This document shows, in pieces, positions 16,991 to 25,737 of a stretch of DNA of 64,000 nt. The notes beneath the pieces are model-generated. The model was not told the origin of the DNA. It was given only the letters and a program-made list of their open reading frames with translations, and ran no database searches. Location: assembly GCF_018100805.1 (NCBI RefSeq), contig NZ_JAGJEA010000003.1, positions 1 to 64,000 on the forward strand, given 5' to 3'. Position 1 is the stretch's first letter. Each line of letters opens with the position of its first letter. This stretch comes from Aquimarina sp. MMG016. GTDB taxonomy: Bacteria > Bacteroidota > Bacteroidia > Flavobacteriales > Flavobacteriaceae. A program made the position numbers and the translations under genes.

Positions 16991-17002
16991 TGATATAAAT
17001 CA
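16991..17002 (-). promoter_or_regulatory. FNR/FixK-type site 5, usp-hemN promoter
   Basis: TGATATAAATCA. The minus-strand box TACATTTG (16967-16960), a perfect -7 match, is 23 bp away. Confidence 0.85.
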
Positions 17003-17015
17003 GTTTAGATTTTTT

Positions 17016-18074
17016 TTATTCTACTAACTGAAGTCCTGGTAGGTCTATAATTCTAATATTACGTCCTTCAATTTCTATAAGTCCGTCTTTTTTAAAACTG
17101 GATAATGTACGTATTAAACTTTCTGTAGCAATACCTGCAACACTGGCCAGATCATTTCTGGATATTTTAATACTTTCTTCTGGTTTCTTGTTTAATACCT
17201 GAGCAAATTGTAAAATGGTTTGAGCTGTCTTTTTACGTACAGAACTATAAGCCATTTGTAATAATTGTTCTTTAATTTCAGAAAGATTATCACTAAGCAG
17301 TTCCATGAGTTCTAAAGAAATATTTTTACTTTTTTCTAATATCTCTTTTAGGTTGCTTTTTGATATCCCTGCTAATTCAGTATCCTCTACAGCAGTCGCC
17401 GATTCCTGATAAGGGGTATTATCAACAAATGAAGTAAACCCTAAAAAATCGTCTGATTTAAACAATGCGGTAATAAGTTCCTTACCATTTTCATCCATTT
17501 TATGTGTTTTCACGACACCTTTTAGGATCAGGTATATTTTATTAGAATGCTCTCCTTCTTTAAAAATAGGTTCTCCTTTCTTACATTTGGATAAATCACC
17601 ATAATCGTCGAAAAAATTCTTGAGTTCATTCAGGTTTCTAAGACTATCTTCTGATTCTTCCTTTGGGATTTGAGATTGTTCTTTCAGTATTTTGGAAATA
17701 ATTTCAGCTTTTGCCAAACGACTTTCTATAGCACTCAATAATTCATCTTCATCAAAAGGCTTGGTAAGATAATCATCTGCTCCCATATCCATTCCTTTTC
17801 GAATTTCTTTATGCTCTGTTTTAGCAGATAAGAAAATAAATGGTATCTGATTTGTATTTACATCATGGGATAATGCCTCAAGAACCCCGTAACCATCGAC
17901 TTCTGGCATCATAATATCACAGACTATAATATCTGGCTTTTTCTCTTTTGCTTTAGTGATACCTATTTTTCCATTTGGAGACGTAATTACTTTATAATCA
18001 GATAATTCCAGAAGCTCTGCTGTGTTTTCTCTAAGAGCCGTATCATCCTCTATTAATAGAATAGTTTTCATCAT
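17016..18074 (-). CDS. response regulator fused to a CRP/FNR module (FixJ-FixK-like hybrid)
   Basis: A 352-residue protein. Residues 1-125 are a receiver domain with acidic pocket D10-D11, phosphoacceptor D53 (VCDIMMPEVDG), S83 and K105 (LTKPF). A linker (126-155) leads to a cyclic-nucleotide-binding-type sensor domain (about 160-270), then a CRP-type winged helix (280-352). The recognition helix TESLIRTLSSF has E318 and R322 with the spacing of FNR E209/R213 and no arginine before the glutamate, consistent with binding TGAT rather than TGTGA. It has only two cysteines (52 and 164), so no FNR-type Fe-S cluster. It lies 9 bp after its kinase gene. It is the best candidate for the regulator of the 25 palindromes listed here. 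Confidence 0.9.
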   Translation of the reverse strand: MMKTILLIEDDTALRENTAELLELSDYKVITSPNGKIGITKAKEKKPDIIVCDIMMPEVDGYGVLEALSHDVNTNQIPFIFLSAKTEHKEIRKGMDMGADDYLTKPFDEDELLSAIESRLAKAEIISKILKEQSQIPKEESEDSLRNLNELKNFFDDYGDLSKCKKGEPIFKEGEHSNKIYLILKGVVKTHKMDENGKELITALFKSDDFLGFTSFVDNTPYQESATAVEDTELAGISKSNLKEILEKSKNISLELMELLSDNLSEIKEQLLQMAYSSVRKKTAQTILQFAQVLNKKPEESIKISRNDLASVAGIATESLIRTLSSFKKDGLIEIEGRNIRIIDLPGLQLVE

Positions 18075-18083
18075 TAATTATAA

Positions 18084-19589
18084 TTATTTAGCAATAGGTA
18101 TTTGTACTGTAAATGTAGAACCTTGGTTTTCTTTACTAGTAAAAATAATATTCCCTCCCAGATTTTCCAAATGGGTTTTTACAATATTAAGTCCAATTCC
18201 CGTACCTTGATCCAACAATGCATTTTCTGCTCTAAAATAACGTTTAAAAATGAACTCTTGTTCTTTTTCTGGGATACCAATACCTTGATCAATGATATGA
18301 AAGGTAAGGAGATTATTTTCAAAAACAGCTTGTAGATCAATAGTTGTGTTCTCTCCAGAATATTTTATAGCATTACGTATTAGATTCGTTAGCACCAATT
18401 CTAATATTTTCTCATCAAAATCTATAATATAGTCATCGATATTCTGTGGGTATTTTATTCTTTGCCCATCTTTTAATAACATATTGGCATCGTATATTAC
18501 CTCATTAATAACTTTACTCAATGGAAACGTGGTGAACTTATAATTTACCTTACCACTTTCTAAACGTTCTACAGATAAAAAATCATTAAGGATATTGTCC
18601 AGATATTTCACCTTGTTTTTAATAGTGGCAAGGTGCTTATCTCTTTTTTCTTGTTGCTCAGTTTTTGTATATTTCCCAATTAATGTTGTTGAAGTAAGAA
18701 TCCCACTTAATGGTGTTTTAAATTCGTGAGACACCAGAGAAAGAAATTTGGTTTTTAACTCATTAAGATCTTTTTCTTTGGCCAGAGCTTCGCTAAGTTG
18801 TTGAGTTCGTTTCTTAACCGTTTTTTCTAGTTTTTCAGTATAATGCTTTCTTTCTGTGATGTCTACAATAATGGCAACAAAAACTGCCTGATCACCCAGA
18901 GTTGATAACTGCAGGTGTACTTCTACAGGGTATGTTGTTCCATCCTTGCGCTGATGTACCGTTTCGAATTGAAGCTTTTCTTCAATTTTTTGGAGTAGGG
19001 GTTCTATTAATCCTAAAAATTTAGGTTCTGTATAACCTGGTTTAATATCGACAGGAGTAAGTTCTTTAAGCTCTTCCAGAGAATAGCCAATATTTTTTTG
19101 TGCTCCACGATTGACATCAATAAATTTTAGAGACTCTGCATCAAAAATAAAGATTTCATTAAGGGACTCATCAAATATTGTAGCCCAATGTTTTAGTTCT
19201 TGTTCTGCCTTTTTACGAATAGTAATATCCATTACTAATGCCATTACATAGTCGTTTTGATAAATAGTAAATGGGTTCAATCCAGCTTCTACCGGAAATA
19301 TATCACCATTTTTTCGAACTCCAAATAATTCTCTACCAATACCCATTTTTCGCGATTCGGAGTGATCGACAAACGTCTTAAAATGTCCTTTATGTTCTTT
19401 ATGATATTTTTGTGGAATTAAAATATTAAGACTTTTTCCTAATAACTCATCAGTCCCATATCCAAACATATCGTTTGCAGAACCATTGGTAGCGACAATT
19501 ATTTGATCCTTATTGACAACGATTATTCCTTCTGAAACAGCTTCAGATAATAACTTAAAAATATTGTTGTTCTTTTCGAAAACTTTCAT
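18084..19589 (-). CDS. PAS-PAS sensor histidine kinase with a FixL-like heme pocket
   Basis: A 501-residue soluble kinase: PAS 1 (about 10-123), PAS 2 (about 135-247), coiled linker (250-280), HisKA with phosphoacceptor H288 (VSHEFKTP), and HATPase (about 385-500, with N box NLIRNAIKYS and G boxes DQGIGIP and GTGIGL). PAS 1 carries NILIPQ..H66 and MGIGR86; relative to the FixL sequence NILMPEPDRSRH200...GIGR220 both the proximal heme histidine and distal arginine are kept, 20 residues apart. This suggests an oxygen-sensing heme PAS domain. No membrane helix. The partner regulator follows 9 bp later. Confidence 0.88.
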   Translation of the reverse strand: MKVFEKNNNIFKLLSEAVSEGIIVVNKDQIIVATNGSANDMFGYGTDELLGKSLNILIPQKYHKEHKGHFKTFVDHSESRKMGIGRELFGVRKNGDIFPVEAGLNPFTIYQNDYVMALVMDITIRKKAEQELKHWATIFDESLNEIFIFDAESLKFIDVNRGAQKNIGYSLEELKELTPVDIKPGYTEPKFLGLIEPLLQKIEEKLQFETVHQRKDGTTYPVEVHLQLSTLGDQAVFVAIIVDITERKHYTEKLEKTVKKRTQQLSEALAKEKDLNELKTKFLSLVSHEFKTPLSGILTSTTLIGKYTKTEQQEKRDKHLATIKNKVKYLDNILNDFLSVERLESGKVNYKFTTFPLSKVINEVIYDANMLLKDGQRIKYPQNIDDYIIDFDEKILELVLTNLIRNAIKYSGENTTIDLQAVFENNLLTFHIIDQGIGIPEKEQEFIFKRYFRAENALLDQGTGIGLNIVKTHLENLGGNIIFTSKENQGSTFTVQIPIAK

Positions 19590-19636
19590 TAATTAAATAT
19601 ATTCATACCTGTTGTATTTAGGTATACAATTGCCTG

Positions 19637-19644
19637 TAAAAATA
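19637..19644 (-). promoter_or_regulatory. possible -7 box of the kinase-regulator operon
   Basis: Minus-strand TATTTTTA upstream of the kinase start at 19589. It lies only 20 bp from the FNR-type palindrome at 19665, not the 23 bp seen elsewhere, so autoactivation is uncertain. Confidence 0.35.
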
Positions 19645-19664
19645 CCATAAATAAACAGAAATGA

Positions 19665-19676
19665 TGATATCTGTCA
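19665..19676 (+). promoter_or_regulatory. FNR/FixK-type site 6
   Basis: TGATATCTGTCA between the divergent kinase and protease genes. The plus-strand box TACTTTAA (19700-19707) is 23 bp away and serves the M50 protease gene. Confidence 0.7.
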
Positions 19677-19723
19677 TTTCTTACTAACACTTGTTTAGAT
19701 ACTTTAACCAAAAATTAGGAATC

Positions 19724-20815
19724 ATGAAAGGTGTTCTAAATTTAGGAAAAGTGTTTAATGTAAAAATTGAAATTCACTGGACTTTTATTTTCATACTTGC
19801 TTGGGTGATATTTTCAGAATTAGAATCTGGTGGAACTCTTCAGAATGCTCTAATGAACACTATTTTTATTTTACTCTTATTTGTTTGTGTAGTATGTCAT
19901 GAATTTGGCCATATTCTAATCGCTCGTAAATTTGGGGTAGCGACCAAAAAAATCACACTACTCCCAATAGGAGGTGTAGCTTCTATGGAGACAATTCCAG
20001 AGAACCCTAAACAAGAATTATGGATTGCCATAGCAGGACCAGCTGTTAATCTGGCTATCGCCTTGATACTATTATTATTTATAAATCTTTCCGTTTTTAT
20101 AGATTCGAATCCTGATCAAATAAAAGAATTAGTGGGTCATATTAACCTGAATAACTTGGTAATTTATCTGTTTTCGGCTAATATCATGCTAGCACTCTTT
20201 AACTTTATTCCTGCTTTTCCTATGGATGGAGGGCGTGTATTAAGAGCACTACTGGCTATGAAAATGGATCGGGTTACTGCCACCAGCATTGCATCAGGAA
20301 TAGGCCAATTTCTTGCCTTGGTCTTTGTATTTTTAGGTATTTTATACAATCCATTCCTTATTCTTATTGCTCTTTTTATTTTTTTTGGTGCTTACAGCGA
20401 AAACAAAATGGTAGAACAATTAGCATTGGTAAAAGGACATAAAGTGAGAGAAGCAATGCTCACAAATATCTCTATACTAAAACCTGAAAACACAATTGAG
20501 GATGTCATTGAGCTTTTGCTTTCTGGGACAGAAAAAAACTTTGTTGTGGTTCATAACTCAGCAATAGCAGGTATTCTTCATCATAAGGATATCATTAGCA
20601 ATTCAAAAAACAAAGATCTGCCGATAGAAAAAGTCCTGACCACATCTTTTAAAACTATTGCTATCGATTCTGACCTCAAGGAAGTCTTTAAACTAATCAA
20701 TACCGAAAAAACAGATTTCTTCGCCGTAACCGATAAAGATAAATTGGTTGGAGCTATAGATCTTAGCAACTTAAGTGAATTTATGCTAATTCAGTCCAAT
20801 TTGATTACCAGATAA
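19724..20815 (+). CDS. site-2-type membrane metalloprotease (M50) with CBS domains
   Basis: A 363-residue intramembrane protease when started at ATG 19724; the upstream TTG at 19691 precedes the -7 box and is unlikely. Helices cover about 12-32, 42-60, 95-120 and 150-220. The zinc motif is HEFGH (H59, E60, H63) and the third ligand motif FPMDGGRVLRA lies at about 170-180. Two CBS domains (about 245-360) bind adenine nucleotides in relatives and may gate activity. This M50B/CBS type is common beside stress genes; the substrate is unknown. Confidence 0.9.
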   Translation: MKGVLNLGKVFNVKIEIHWTFIFILAWVIFSELESGGTLQNALMNTIFILLLFVCVVCHEFGHILIARKFGVATKKITLLPIGGVASMETIPENPKQELWIAIAGPAVNLAIALILLLFINLSVFIDSNPDQIKELVGHINLNNLVIYLFSANIMLALFNFIPAFPMDGGRVLRALLAMKMDRVTATSIASGIGQFLALVFVFLGILYNPFLILIALFIFFGAYSENKMVEQLALVKGHKVREAMLTNISILKPENTIEDVIELLLSGTEKNFVVVHNSAIAGILHHKDIISNSKNKDLPIEKVLTTSFKTIAIDSDLKEVFKLINTEKTDFFAVTDKDKLVGAIDLSNLSEFMLIQSNLITR

Positions 20816-20837
20816 TACGGTTTAATCTAAGCGCAAC

Positions 20838-20849
20838 TGATTAATATCA
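20838..20849 (+). promoter_or_regulatory. FNR/FixK-type site 7
   Basis: TGATTAATATCA. The box TAAATTTA (20873-20880) follows 23 bp later, in front of the TerB-like/cbpA/cbpM genes. Confidence 0.78.
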
Positions 20850-20908
20850 TAAAAAACTTCATCTCGTCTGACTAAATTTATCTTATAAATACATAAATAT
20901 TATACATT

Positions 20909-21316
20909 ATGAATGCTACGCAAAACATAGCAGTTACATTTTACCAAAACCTAGGAAAGCTGTTCTACGCAATGGCTGCTGCAGATAAAGTAGTACGGAA
21001 ATCAGAATACGATTCTTTAAGAAAAATTGTAAAATCAGAATGGTTAGATGTAGATGATATCGAAGATGAATTTGGTGCAGATGCGGCTTTTCAAATCGAA
21101 ATAGTTTTTGACTGGTTAGACTATAAGGAAGAATTAAACGCAGAGGAGTGTTTCAAACAATTTGAAGATTTTTTTAATGAAAATAAATCACGTTTTACCG
21201 ATAAAATGAAACAATTAGTTTGGGATACCTGTAATACTATTGCAGGTGCGTTTTCGGGAAAAAATAAATCCGAACTCATGATGCTTGGTCGTTTAAAACT
21301 CCTGCTAGAAAAGTAA
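20909..21316 (+). CDS. TerB-like protein
   Basis: A 135-residue all-helical acidic protein resembling the tellurite-resistance TerB fold (NLGKLFYAMAAADKVVRKSEYDSLRKIV). TerB-like proteins are stress-linked metal or membrane-associated proteins with unsettled function. It leads a three-gene unit with cbpA (27 bp gap) and cbpM, which may tie it to chaperone activity. Confidence 0.7.
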   Translation: MNATQNIAVTFYQNLGKLFYAMAAADKVVRKSEYDSLRKIVKSEWLDVDDIEDEFGADAAFQIEIVFDWLDYKEELNAEECFKQFEDFFNENKSRFTDKMKQLVWDTCNTIAGAFSGKNKSELMMLGRLKLLLEK

Positions 21317-21343
21317 TCCTTAACATAATCTATTGATGAAAAA

Positions 21344-22231
21344 ATGGAATTTATTGATTATTACAAGATTCTTGGTGTTTCCAAAAAGGCTTCTGAAAGC
21401 GATATCAAAAAAGCATATCGAAAACTAGCTCGAAAATATCATCCGGATCTAAATCCAAATGATAAAGAAGCAGAAAGAAAATTTAAGGAAATCAATGAAG
21501 CAAATGAAGTATTAGGTAATCCTGAAAATCGAAAAAAATACGATCAATACGGTAAAGATTGGAAACACGCTGAGGAATTTGAAAAAGCAAGGCAATCACA
21601 AAGACAATATAGTCAACAAGGGGGAGGGCAATATTATGGCGATTTCTCAGAAAGTGATTTTTCTGATTTCTTTGAATCTATGTTTGGAGGCGCAGGAAGA
21701 AGCTATCAGAGAAGGCAAGTAAAATTTAGAGGAGAAGATTACAATGCAGAATTACACCTTGACCTGATGGATGTCTATACCACTCATAAAAGAACACTTA
21801 CTGTTAATCACAAAAATATCAGGATTACAATTCCTGCAGGAGTGGAAAATGGTCAAACCATAAAAATCAAAGGTCACGGTGGACAAGGAGTTAATGGAGG
21901 ACCAAATGGTGATTTGTATATCACCTTTGTTATAGAAAACAGAACATCTTTTAAACGTGATAAAAGTGACTTGTATCTAAATAAAAATATCGATCTGTAT
22001 ACAGCAGTTTTAGGAGGAGAAATCACTGTAGATACTATCGACGGAAAAGTAAAACTTAAAGTAAAACCCGAAACCCAAAATGGAGCTAAAATAAAACTAA
22101 AAGGAAAAGGATTTCCTGTTTATAAAAAGAAAGGAGAATTTGGAGATTTATACATTACTTATACAGTTAAAACACCAGAGAACTTATCTCCAAAACAAAA
22201 AGATTTATTCAAAGAGTTGTCCAAATTATAA
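21344..22231 (+). CDS. cbpA: CbpA-type DnaJ co-chaperone
   Basis: A 295-residue J-protein. The J domain is at residues 3-70 ([30 protein letters not shown], so the HPD motif is near residue 33-35); a Gly/Gln-rich linker (about 85-110) follows; two C-terminal substrate-binding domains cover about 125-290. There is no zinc-finger, which separates CbpA from DnaJ. It stimulates DnaK ATPase and in E. coli also binds DNA in stationary phase. The CbpM modulator follows 11 bp later. Confidence 0.92.
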   Translation: MEFIDYYKILGVSKKASESDIKKAYRKLARKYHPDLNPNDKEAERKFKEINEANEVLGNPENRKKYDQYGKDWKHAEEFEKARQSQRQYSQQGGGQYYGDFSESDFSDFFESMFGGAGRSYQRRQVKFRGEDYNAELHLDLMDVYTTHKRTLTVNHKNIRITIPAGVENGQTIKIKGHGGQGVNGGPNGDLYITFVIENRTSFKRDKSDLYLNKNIDLYTAVLGGEITVDTIDGKVKLKVKPETQNGAKIKLKGKGFPVYKKKGEFGDLYITYTVKTPENLSPKQKDLFKELSKL

Positions 22232-22242
22232 TATCAATTATC

Positions 22243-22539
22243 ATGAATAATGAACATCTCATACCTGCAATAGAATTTTGTACAAGACACGAGATTGAGT
22301 TTTCATTTATTAACTCATTACACCAGTTTGGACTAATAGAAATCATAAAGATTCAACAAACTGAGTTTATAAATACAGAAGAACTGCCCAAACTGGAGCA
22401 AATATTACTCTTTAATAAAGAATTAGAAATTAATCTGGAAGGGGTTGAAGTCGTTATACGTTTATTAGAACGTGTCCGTGAGATAGAAGAGGAAATGAAT
22501 CTGCTTAGAAATAGGTTAAGATTATATGAAAACTTATAA
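22243..22539 (+). CDS. cbpM: CbpM-like chaperone modulator
   Basis: A 98-residue protein, MerR-like fold, with the CbpM pattern of an N-terminal helix pair (CTRHEIEFSFINSLHQFGLIEI) and a C-terminal heptad helix (residues 62-96). CbpM binds the J domain of CbpA and blocks its action. Adjacent location supports the call. Confidence 0.85.
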   Translation: MNNEHLIPAIEFCTRHEIEFSFINSLHQFGLIEIIKIQQTEFINTEELPKLEQILLFNKELEINLEGVEVVIRLLERVREIEEEMNLLRNRLRLYENL

Positions 22540-22550
22540 TTAATCAGTAC

Positions 22551-22562
22551 TGATAGATATCA
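22551..22562 (+). promoter_or_regulatory. FNR/FixK-type site 8
   Basis: TGATAGATATCA. The box TACATTTA (22586-22593) is 23 bp downstream, ahead of the gene starting at 22612. Confidence 0.78.
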
Positions 22563-22611
22563 TATTTTCACAAGGTTATCTCAATTACATTTATACTATA
22601 AACCTAGTAAT

Positions 22612-23124
22612 ATGCCAAGACCAAAAACCAAAAAAGATCTAATCGAACTTAGTAATAAGAATTATAAAAGATTGATGGATTATATTGATTCCTTTTCTAA
22701 AAAAGAATTAGCATCAGAATTTCCTGAAGGATATTTAAACAGAAACATTAGAGATGTGCTTGCACACCTTCATCATTGGCATCTTATGTTATTGGACTGG
22801 TATAAAATTGGTATGACAGGAAACAAACCTGATATTCCTGCAAAGGGATATACCTGGAGAACGGTACCTGATCTTAACCGAGAAATATGGAAAAAATATA
22901 ATAATACAAAGTTGGAAGAGGTGAAAAAACTATTGCAAACTTCTTTTAATACTTTACAAAAAGTAATTCATAAACACAGTGAAGAAGAACTATTTGAAAA
23001 AAAAAGATATAAATGGACAGGGACCACCTCATTAGCTGCTTATCTTATTTCTGCTTCTTCTAGTCATTATGACTGGGCGTATAAATTAATTAAGAAATGC
23101 ACAAAAAACATTAAACAGTTTTGA
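22612..23124 (+). CDS. ClbS/DfsB-family four-helix bundle protein
   Basis: A 170-residue DinB-like four-helix bundle. The start MPRPKTKKDLIELSNKNY and the segments VLAHLHHWHLMLLDWY and KGYTWRTVPDLNREIW are typical of the ClbS/DfsB family. Histidines in HLHHWH and SSSHYDW may bind metal. ClbS proteins protect against genotoxins in some bacteria; most family members are uncharacterised. It has its own FNR-type site. Confidence 0.82.
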   Translation: MPRPKTKKDLIELSNKNYKRLMDYIDSFSKKELASEFPEGYLNRNIRDVLAHLHHWHLMLLDWYKIGMTGNKPDIPAKGYTWRTVPDLNREIWKKYNNTKLEEVKKLLQTSFNTLQKVIHKHSEEELFEKKRYKWTGTTSLAAYLISASSSHYDWAYKLIKKCTKNIKQF

Positions 23125-23257
23125 ATTGATTTAATAAGTCCAGATTACTTCAATAAAATTAATCATATGAAATAAGCCATAACAATTATGTTGATACCAA
23201 CCGATATGATTATATGGCGATTCCATCTGACCATTAAAAACTTATATATACAAACAG

Positions 23258-24154
23258 ATGAAAACTATAATCACAATTCTTATACTACTAAGTTTTATTG
23301 GGTGTAAAAATGAGATATCTCCTCAAAAAACTATAGAACCTACCGAAAAAGAGACTGAACAAATAATCAATGAAACTAACAATAATGAGGATGCTCCTGT
23401 TTTTTCTGAAGAAAGCCTAGAGGAGCTAGACCAGGAAAAGACCAAATCGATTAAAAGAGATCGGTTAATTGCTGCCATCGATGACAAAATTCAATTACAA
23501 AAATTGGTAATCTCCAAACAATTCTACAAAGAAGAAGATTTTTATGTTTTGGATTATAAATACCCATATCTAAATGAAAGTATCGATTCATCCTACGCTG
23601 TATTTAATAAATACATTACAGAAACTTATCTGGACATTGAAGCTACAGAAAATGAAATCCTAGAGGATAAAGTAATATTCTGCGATAGTCTGGGTGCTAG
23701 TAGATGTATGGATAAAAGAATTATTGATTATAAGATTTATACTGCAAAAAACAACCTGATGAGTGTGCTACTGTACAAGGAAAATTACTACTCCGGCATG
23801 AAGCATTCAACCTATATGTTCGAATGTTTAAACTTTGAGTTAGATAAATACCAGTTCATATACTATAATGATTTCTTTGAGAAAGGTTCCGAGAAAGAGC
23901 TATTTACCAATATAAATAGAATCATAACTAATGCTATTCATTCTGGTGAGCTCTACTATGATTGTTGGGAGCTATCCGAAGGTGATTTCAAAGCCTATAA
24001 AAACAATTTTGTGATTAATGATGACACTATAGAATTCTATTTTGATGACTGTGTTATTTGTCCGTCATATACGGGAACCTATTCTGTCGAAATTCCGATT
24101 AAAGAGATTATGCATTTGATCAAAAGTTATAACAATCCACCAATAATAGGGTAA
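23258..24154 (+). CDS. DUF3298-like lipoprotein
   Basis: A 298-residue lipoprotein (signal peptide with lipobox FIGC, cysteine near residue 16). A Glu/Asn-rich linker (about 20-70) precedes a PdaC/RsiV-like DUF3298 domain (about 80-290), with the typical VLDYKYPYL strand, the mid-domain YYSGMKHSTYMFE motif and the C-terminal YSVEIPIKEI. The family includes anti-sigma and deacetylase modules that bind peptidoglycan-related ligands. No FNR-type site seen in the 133 bp upstream. It may lead the run to deoD. Confidence 0.7.
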   Translation: MKTIITILILLSFIGCKNEISPQKTIEPTEKETEQIINETNNNEDAPVFSEESLEELDQEKTKSIKRDRLIAAIDDKIQLQKLVISKQFYKEEDFYVLDYKYPYLNESIDSSYAVFNKYITETYLDIEATENEILEDKVIFCDSLGASRCMDKRIIDYKIYTAKNNLMSVLLYKENYYSGMKHSTYMFECLNFELDKYQFIYYNDFFEKGSEKELFTNINRIITNAIHSGELYYDCWELSEGDFKAYKNNFVINDDTIEFYFDDCVICPSYTGTYSVEIPIKEIMHLIKSYNNPPIIG

Positions 24155-24171
24155 TAACTATAAAATCCTGG

Positions 24172-24795
24172 ATGATGAAAAGGTATTATTCTCTTTTTAC
24201 CGTGCTATATCTAGTAATGATACTGGCATCATTTATATTACCTTTTTTTACTGCACCAAAATATACTATTCTAGAAAATACACTTAGCGAATTAGGAGCC
24301 CAGAACACACCTTATAATTGGGTGATGAACATCATTTTTATGGCATTAAGTTGTATAACTATTATTACAGGATATCAAAGGTTAAAAGGATTTTATCTTC
24401 AAATCATTTTACTATTCGTATTTGCAATATCTTTCTTTTTGACCAGCGTCTATCAACACGCTCCAATTAATAGAGCATTAGCATTTAACTCTTATGAAAA
24501 CGAGCTACATTCTATGTTTTCCACACTTACAGGAATCTCATTTTGTGTATATAGTGTAACTATAAGTTTTATTGCTCAAAAAAGAAATCATAAGATATTA
24601 GCCATACTCATTGGTATAATAGCTTTGGTTTTATCCTATTCAATGTTTATACATTCTGATTATAGAGGCATCTATCAAAGAGTCATATTTATTCTTGCTT
24701 TTGGGTGGTTATTATATTCTTTCGAATTCTATACATTTATGATGACAAAAAAGAGTATTTTAAAACTATTAAAGAAATATTACAATGAAAGATAG
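24172..24795 (+). CDS. DUF998 membrane protein
   Basis: A 207-residue protein with about six membrane helices. The early motif ENTLSELGAQNTPYNW (about 34-49) is the DUF998 signature. Function unknown; it overlaps the thioredoxin gene by 11 bp. The start may be either of two adjacent ATGs at 24172 and 24175. Confidence 0.75.
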   Translation: MMKRYYSLFTVLYLVMILASFILPFFTAPKYTILENTLSELGAQNTPYNWVMNIIFMALSCITIITGYQRLKGFYLQIILLFVFAISFFLTSVYQHAPINRALAFNSYENELHSMFSTLTGISFCVYSVTISFIAQKRNHKILAILIGIIALVLSYSMFIHSDYRGIYQRVIFILAFGWLLYSFEFYTFMMTKKSILKLLKKYYNER

Positions 24796-25084
24796 TTTCG
24801 GCAACATTATAGATTCTAAAACTCCTGTATTAGTCGATTTTTACGCAGATTGGTGTGGCCCTTGTAAAATGTTAGCTCCAATTCTTAAACAGGTTAAAGA
24901 TGAGCTGGCAGAAAATATTAAAATCATTAAGATTGATGTAGATAAAAATCAACCATTAGCTTCAAAATATCAGGTGCGTGGTGTACCTACTATGATTTTA
25001 TTTAAAGAAGGAAAACAACTTTGGAGGCAATCAGGAGTATTACAAAAAAATGATATCATAAATATTATTAATTCTCATCAATAG
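24785..25084 (+). CDS. thioredoxin
   Basis: A 99-residue single-domain thioredoxin. The active site WCGPC (about 23-27) sits in VLVDFYADWCGPCKMLAPIL, and the cis-proline segment VRGVPTMILF is at about 60-69. No signal peptide, so cytoplasmic disulfide reduction. Located in a tight run with the DUF998 gene and deoC. Confidence 0.93.
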   Translation: MKDSFGNIIDSKTPVLVDFYADWCGPCKMLAPILKQVKDELAENIKIIKIDVDKNQPLASKYQVRGVPTMILFKEGKQLWRQSGVLQKNDIINIINSHQ

Positions 25085-25086
25085 TT

Positions 25087-25731
25087 ATGCAACTTAATTC
25101 ATATATAGATCATACTTTGCTCAAAGCTGATGCAACCGTTGACGATATCAAAAAGCTTTGTACAGAAGCCAAAAAACATAATTTTTATGCAGTATGTGTA
25201 AGTAGTTATTATGTTGCCCTAGCTAATAGTGAACTTATGCATACGGATATTAAAACAGCAGCAGTAGTTGGTTTTCCGCTTGGATCAATGATCAATCGTG
25301 TCAAAGTATATGAAGCTAAACAATGTATTGATCAAGGTGCGAATGAAATTGATATGGTACTGAATATAGGACTATTAAAATCAGGATATTATGATATTGT
25401 GGAAGATGAAATACGATCTGTAAAAAAAGTGATTGGAGATCGTGTATTAAAAGTGATTTTTGAAAATTGTTACCTAACAGATGAAGAAAAGAAAATAGCT
25501 TGTCGGTTATCACTGAATGCGGGAGCTGATTATATTAAAACTTCTACTGGCTTTGGAACCAGTGGTGCCACAATAGAAGATGTAAAGTTGATGAAAAACG
25601 AAGTAAGAGATCACATAAAAATCAAAGCCTCGGGAGGTATTAGAGACACAGGAACAGTTCGAAAATATATTGACATAGGCGTCTCTAGGATTGGTACCTC
25701 ATCAGGAATAGCTATAGTAAACTCAAAATAA
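25087..25731 (+). CDS. deoC: deoxyribose-phosphate aldolase
   Basis: A 214-residue class I aldolase. The Schiff-base lysine is in DYIKTSTGFG (about 148-157), a second conserved lysine in KIKASGGIRD (about 178), and the N-terminal YIDHTLLKADAT is typical. It splits deoxyribose 5-phosphate to acetaldehyde and glyceraldehyde 3-phosphate. It works with deoD, 6 bp downstream, in deoxynucleoside salvage and catabolism. Confidence 0.95.
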   Translation: MQLNSYIDHTLLKADATVDDIKKLCTEAKKHNFYAVCVSSYYVALANSELMHTDIKTAAVVGFPLGSMINRVKVYEAKQCIDQGANEIDMVLNIGLLKSGYYDIVEDEIRSVKKVIGDRVLKVIFENCYLTDEEKKIACRLSLNAGADYIKTSTGFGTSGATIEDVKLMKNEVRDHIKIKASGGIRDTGTVRKYIDIGVSRIGTSSGIAIVNSK

Positions 25732-25737
25732 AATCAG

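Noticed and set aside
17016..18074. Classical oxygen-sensing FNR
   Set aside because: The protein has a receiver domain and only two cysteines (52 and 164); the four cluster cysteines of FNR are missing.
23125..23257. FNR-type site before the DUF3298-like gene
   Set aside because: Several TGAT or TGAC half-sites are present but none is followed by RTCA at N4; the run to deoD appears to be outside the regulon.
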